Of a stretch of DNA of 64,000 nucleotides, positions 62,430-64,000 are shown piece by piece; the stretch's first letter is position 1, and every line of letters starts with the position of its first letter. A model generated the notes under the pieces. It made no database searches and was not told the DNA's origin. It worked only from the letters and a program-made list of their open reading frames with translations. This DNA is from an uncultured Sphingomonadaceae bacterium. GTDB taxonomy: Bacteria; Pseudomonadota; Alphaproteobacteria; Sphingomonadales; Sphingomonadaceae. A program made the position numbers and the translations under genes. The stretch is from NCBI GenBank assembly GCA_947497085.1, contig CANMFE010000002.1, positions 186,001-250,000 of the forward strand, given 5' to 3'.

Positions 62430-63989
62430 ATGCAAAAAAACTGGCTGACTGATGCAAAAAAGCAACTGCGCGTGGGGCATTTACAACAAGCTTATGATCT
62501 CGCCTTGCACCGCCTTTCCGAAAACAGGTCAGACGCCGATGCATGGGGCATTATGTCGCTTGTTGCACTGGAGGGTAGCAACCCGCAAAAATCACTGGAA
62601 TTATCTGAAAAATCAATTTCTTATGGCGGCATCACAGCGTGGATAATGGCCGGCAGGGGCCGCGCGATGCTCATGACGGGCAGGCAGGATGAAGCACGGC
62701 AAATAGCCCGCTTGGTGGACGTGGAAGACTGCCAAAATGCCCTTGAAGCAGATACTATCGGCGTCATATTGGCGCGAACCGGATTGCATGAGGATGCCGT
62801 CCGGTTCTTTACCCTGGCGACGGCTCAGGATAATAAAAATGCGCAATTTTATTATAATCTGGCAACGTCGCTGCAATTTATTGGTGAACTGGAGTCCGCT
62901 ACCAGAGCGTATAGGAAAGTTTTGCAAATAGACCCCTTATTTCACCGCGCCCGGCTGGCTCTGGTGCAGCTTGAACCGCAGGAGGAGGCAGATCTCGCCA
63001 AGATAGAATCCTTATTTGCGGCCCATGGTAGCGATCCTGATAGCGCATTGCAGCTGGGCCATGCTGCCGCAAAAATCCATGAGGGCAGCAGCGACCATGC
63101 AGCATCACTAAGCTGGCTTCAGAAAGCAAAGGCTGCAAAGCGTGCACAGATAACCCATGACAGGAAATGGGCCGATGCCCTGTTCAGCGCTGCAAAGGGG
63201 CGTCAGAATATGGCCAACCGCAAACCGGTCTCACCCCATGCAGAGCAGCAGCAACCCATATTCATCGTCGGCATGCCCCGCAGCGGCACCACGTTGATTG
63301 AGCGCATTGTTTCCAGCCATAGCGAAGTTGCAACAGGCGGCGAGCTTCCCGATCTGGCACTGCTTGTTAAACGCAGTAGCGAAACGCCAGGGCCGCACAC
63401 ACTTTCGCCGGAACTGCTGGCGGCTAATTATGATCCGCAATTTGTCGGCGAAAACTATCTGCGCCGCACACAAAAACTGTACGGTGGCGGCAGCCGCCTG
63501 ATTGACAAGATGCCGTTCAACTTCTTCTTTGCGGCGCATATATTGGAGAGTATGCCTAGGGCGCGCATTGTCATGGTCCGGCGCGATCCGCGCGATACGG
63601 TTTTTGCAAATTACCGTCAGCTTTTTGCCACTGATTTCGGCTATTATAACTATGCCTATGACCTGGAAGACACGGCACATTTTGTCGCACATTTTGTTAA
63701 GCTTGCGGATCACTGGCACAGGGCACTGCCGACGTCGCATTACCATGAAATCCATTATGAAGACGTGATTTCAAATCAGGAAAGCGAAAGCCGCCGACTG
63801 ATCGATTTTCTGGGCCTGAAATGGGAAGATGCGTGCCTCAATTTTCACAAGAACACAGCGCCTGTAGCCACAGCAAGCTCAGTGCAGGTGCGTGCCCCCA
63901 TCCATTCCAAATCTGTCGGTCAGTGGAAGCGCTATGGCGAAAGCGGCGAGCGTGTAAACGCCGCCCTGCAGAAATTCGCAGACGAATAG
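62430..63989 (+). CDS. TPR-containing sulfotransferase
   Basis: The 519-residue product has an N-terminal half of tetratricopeptide-like helices (about 5-250; FYYNLATSLQFIGELESATR, RAYRKVLQIDPLFHRARLAL). A C-terminal PAPS-dependent sulfotransferase domain (about 275-510) follows with the 5'-phosphosulfate loop PIFIVGMPRSGTTLIERIVS, SRLIDKMPFNFFFAAHILES and the 3'-phosphate site ARIVMVRRDPRDTVFANYRQ. It moves sulfate from PAPS to an unknown acceptor. No signal peptide is seen, so it is probably cytoplasmic. TonB receptor/TPR-sulfotransferase neighbours are often seen in sphingomonads. The window ends 11 bases after its stop. Confidence 0.92.
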   Translation: MQKNWLTDAKKQLRVGHLQQAYDLALHRLSENRSDADAWGIMSLVALEGSNPQKSLELSEKSISYGGITAWIMAGRGRAMLMTGRQDEARQIARLVDVEDCQNALEADTIGVILARTGLHEDAVRFFTLATAQDNKNAQFYYNLATSLQFIGELESATRAYRKVLQIDPLFHRARLALVQLEPQEEADLAKIESLFAAHGSDPDSALQLGHAAAKIHEGSSDHAASLSWLQKAKAAKRAQITHDRKWADALFSAAKGRQNMANRKPVSPHAEQQQPIFIVGMPRSGTTLIERIVSSHSEVATGGELPDLALLVKRSSETPGPHTLSPELLAANYDPQFVGENYLRRTQKLYGGGSRLIDKMPFNFFFAAHILESMPRARIVMVRRDPRDTVFANYRQLFATDFGYYNYAYDLEDTAHFVAHFVKLADHWHRALPTSHYHEIHYEDVISNQESESRRLIDFLGLKWEDACLNFHKNTAPVATASSVQVRAPIHSKSVGQWKRYGESGERVNAALQKFADE

Positions 63990-64000
63990 CGCGCTTTTCC

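Overview
The window is from a moderately GC-rich alphaproteobacterium. Gene content and gene order point to the order Sphingomonadales: hisG-hisD-nusB-thiL-hppA, infA-maf-RNase E/G-yacG-tRNA-Phe, cobT-cobS-dnaJ-like-bolA, several large TonB-dependent receptors, a CYP102-type P450 fusion, and many short dispersed palindromic repeats. No genus is assigned. No prophage, insertion sequence, CRISPR array or rRNA was found.

Layout. (1) Positions 1-9424, minus strand: a four-gene, heme-rich surface cluster. In transcription order it encodes a c554-like multiheme cytochrome, a lipoprotein with two HbpS/GlcG-like domains, a ~690-residue outer-membrane barrel, and a very large cytochrome with at least 10 CXXCH motifs running into LVIVD-type propeller repeats (cut by the window start). 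Divergent to it lies a membrane protein with three N-terminal helices and a Popeye/cNMP-binding-like domain (9722-10399), with a CRP-like palindrome between. (2) 10641-16488, minus strand: aldehyde dehydrogenase, acetolactate-synthase-type ThDP enzyme, D-2-hydroxyacid dehydrogenase and cysS. (3) 16540-33881, minus strand: a six-gene, tightly packed operon. It encodes a secreted CHAT (caspase-like) protein with TPR-like repeats, a CHASE2 sensor/class III nucleotide cyclase, two paralogous secreted proteins of unknown function, a TpsB transporter and a 2870-residue TpsA adhesin. This is the largest accessory system here. (4) 34074-43758: nitroreductase, an AT-rich orphan gene, cobT, cobS, a J-domain protein, bolA, an epoxide-hydrolase-like enzyme, a DUF2332-like protein, hisG, hisD and nusB. 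(5) 43773-52049: thiL, a K+-independent-type proton pyrophosphatase, a TonB-type receptor with an Arg/Gly-rich insertion, infA, maf, a short RNase E/G, yacG and tRNA-Phe. (6) 52104-63989: a small decayed reading frame, a TbpB-like three-module surface lipoprotein beside a Slam-type translocon, a CYP102 monooxygenase-reductase fusion, a second TonB-dependent receptor and a divergent TPR-sulfotransferase.

How the genes may work together. Region 1 has the parts of a porin-cytochrome conduit across the outer membrane, but no described system is recognised in it. Region 3 couples an exported caspase-like protease and a periplasm-facing cyclase sensor with a two-partner-secreted giant adhesin, suggesting regulated cell-surface adhesion or processing; cAMP could in principle link this to the Popeye-like protein and the CRP-like site near 9.5 kb. 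The lipoprotein/Slam pair at 52.4-56.5 kb looks like a dedicated surface-display system. All functional statements come from reading translated motifs by eye; no database search was possible.
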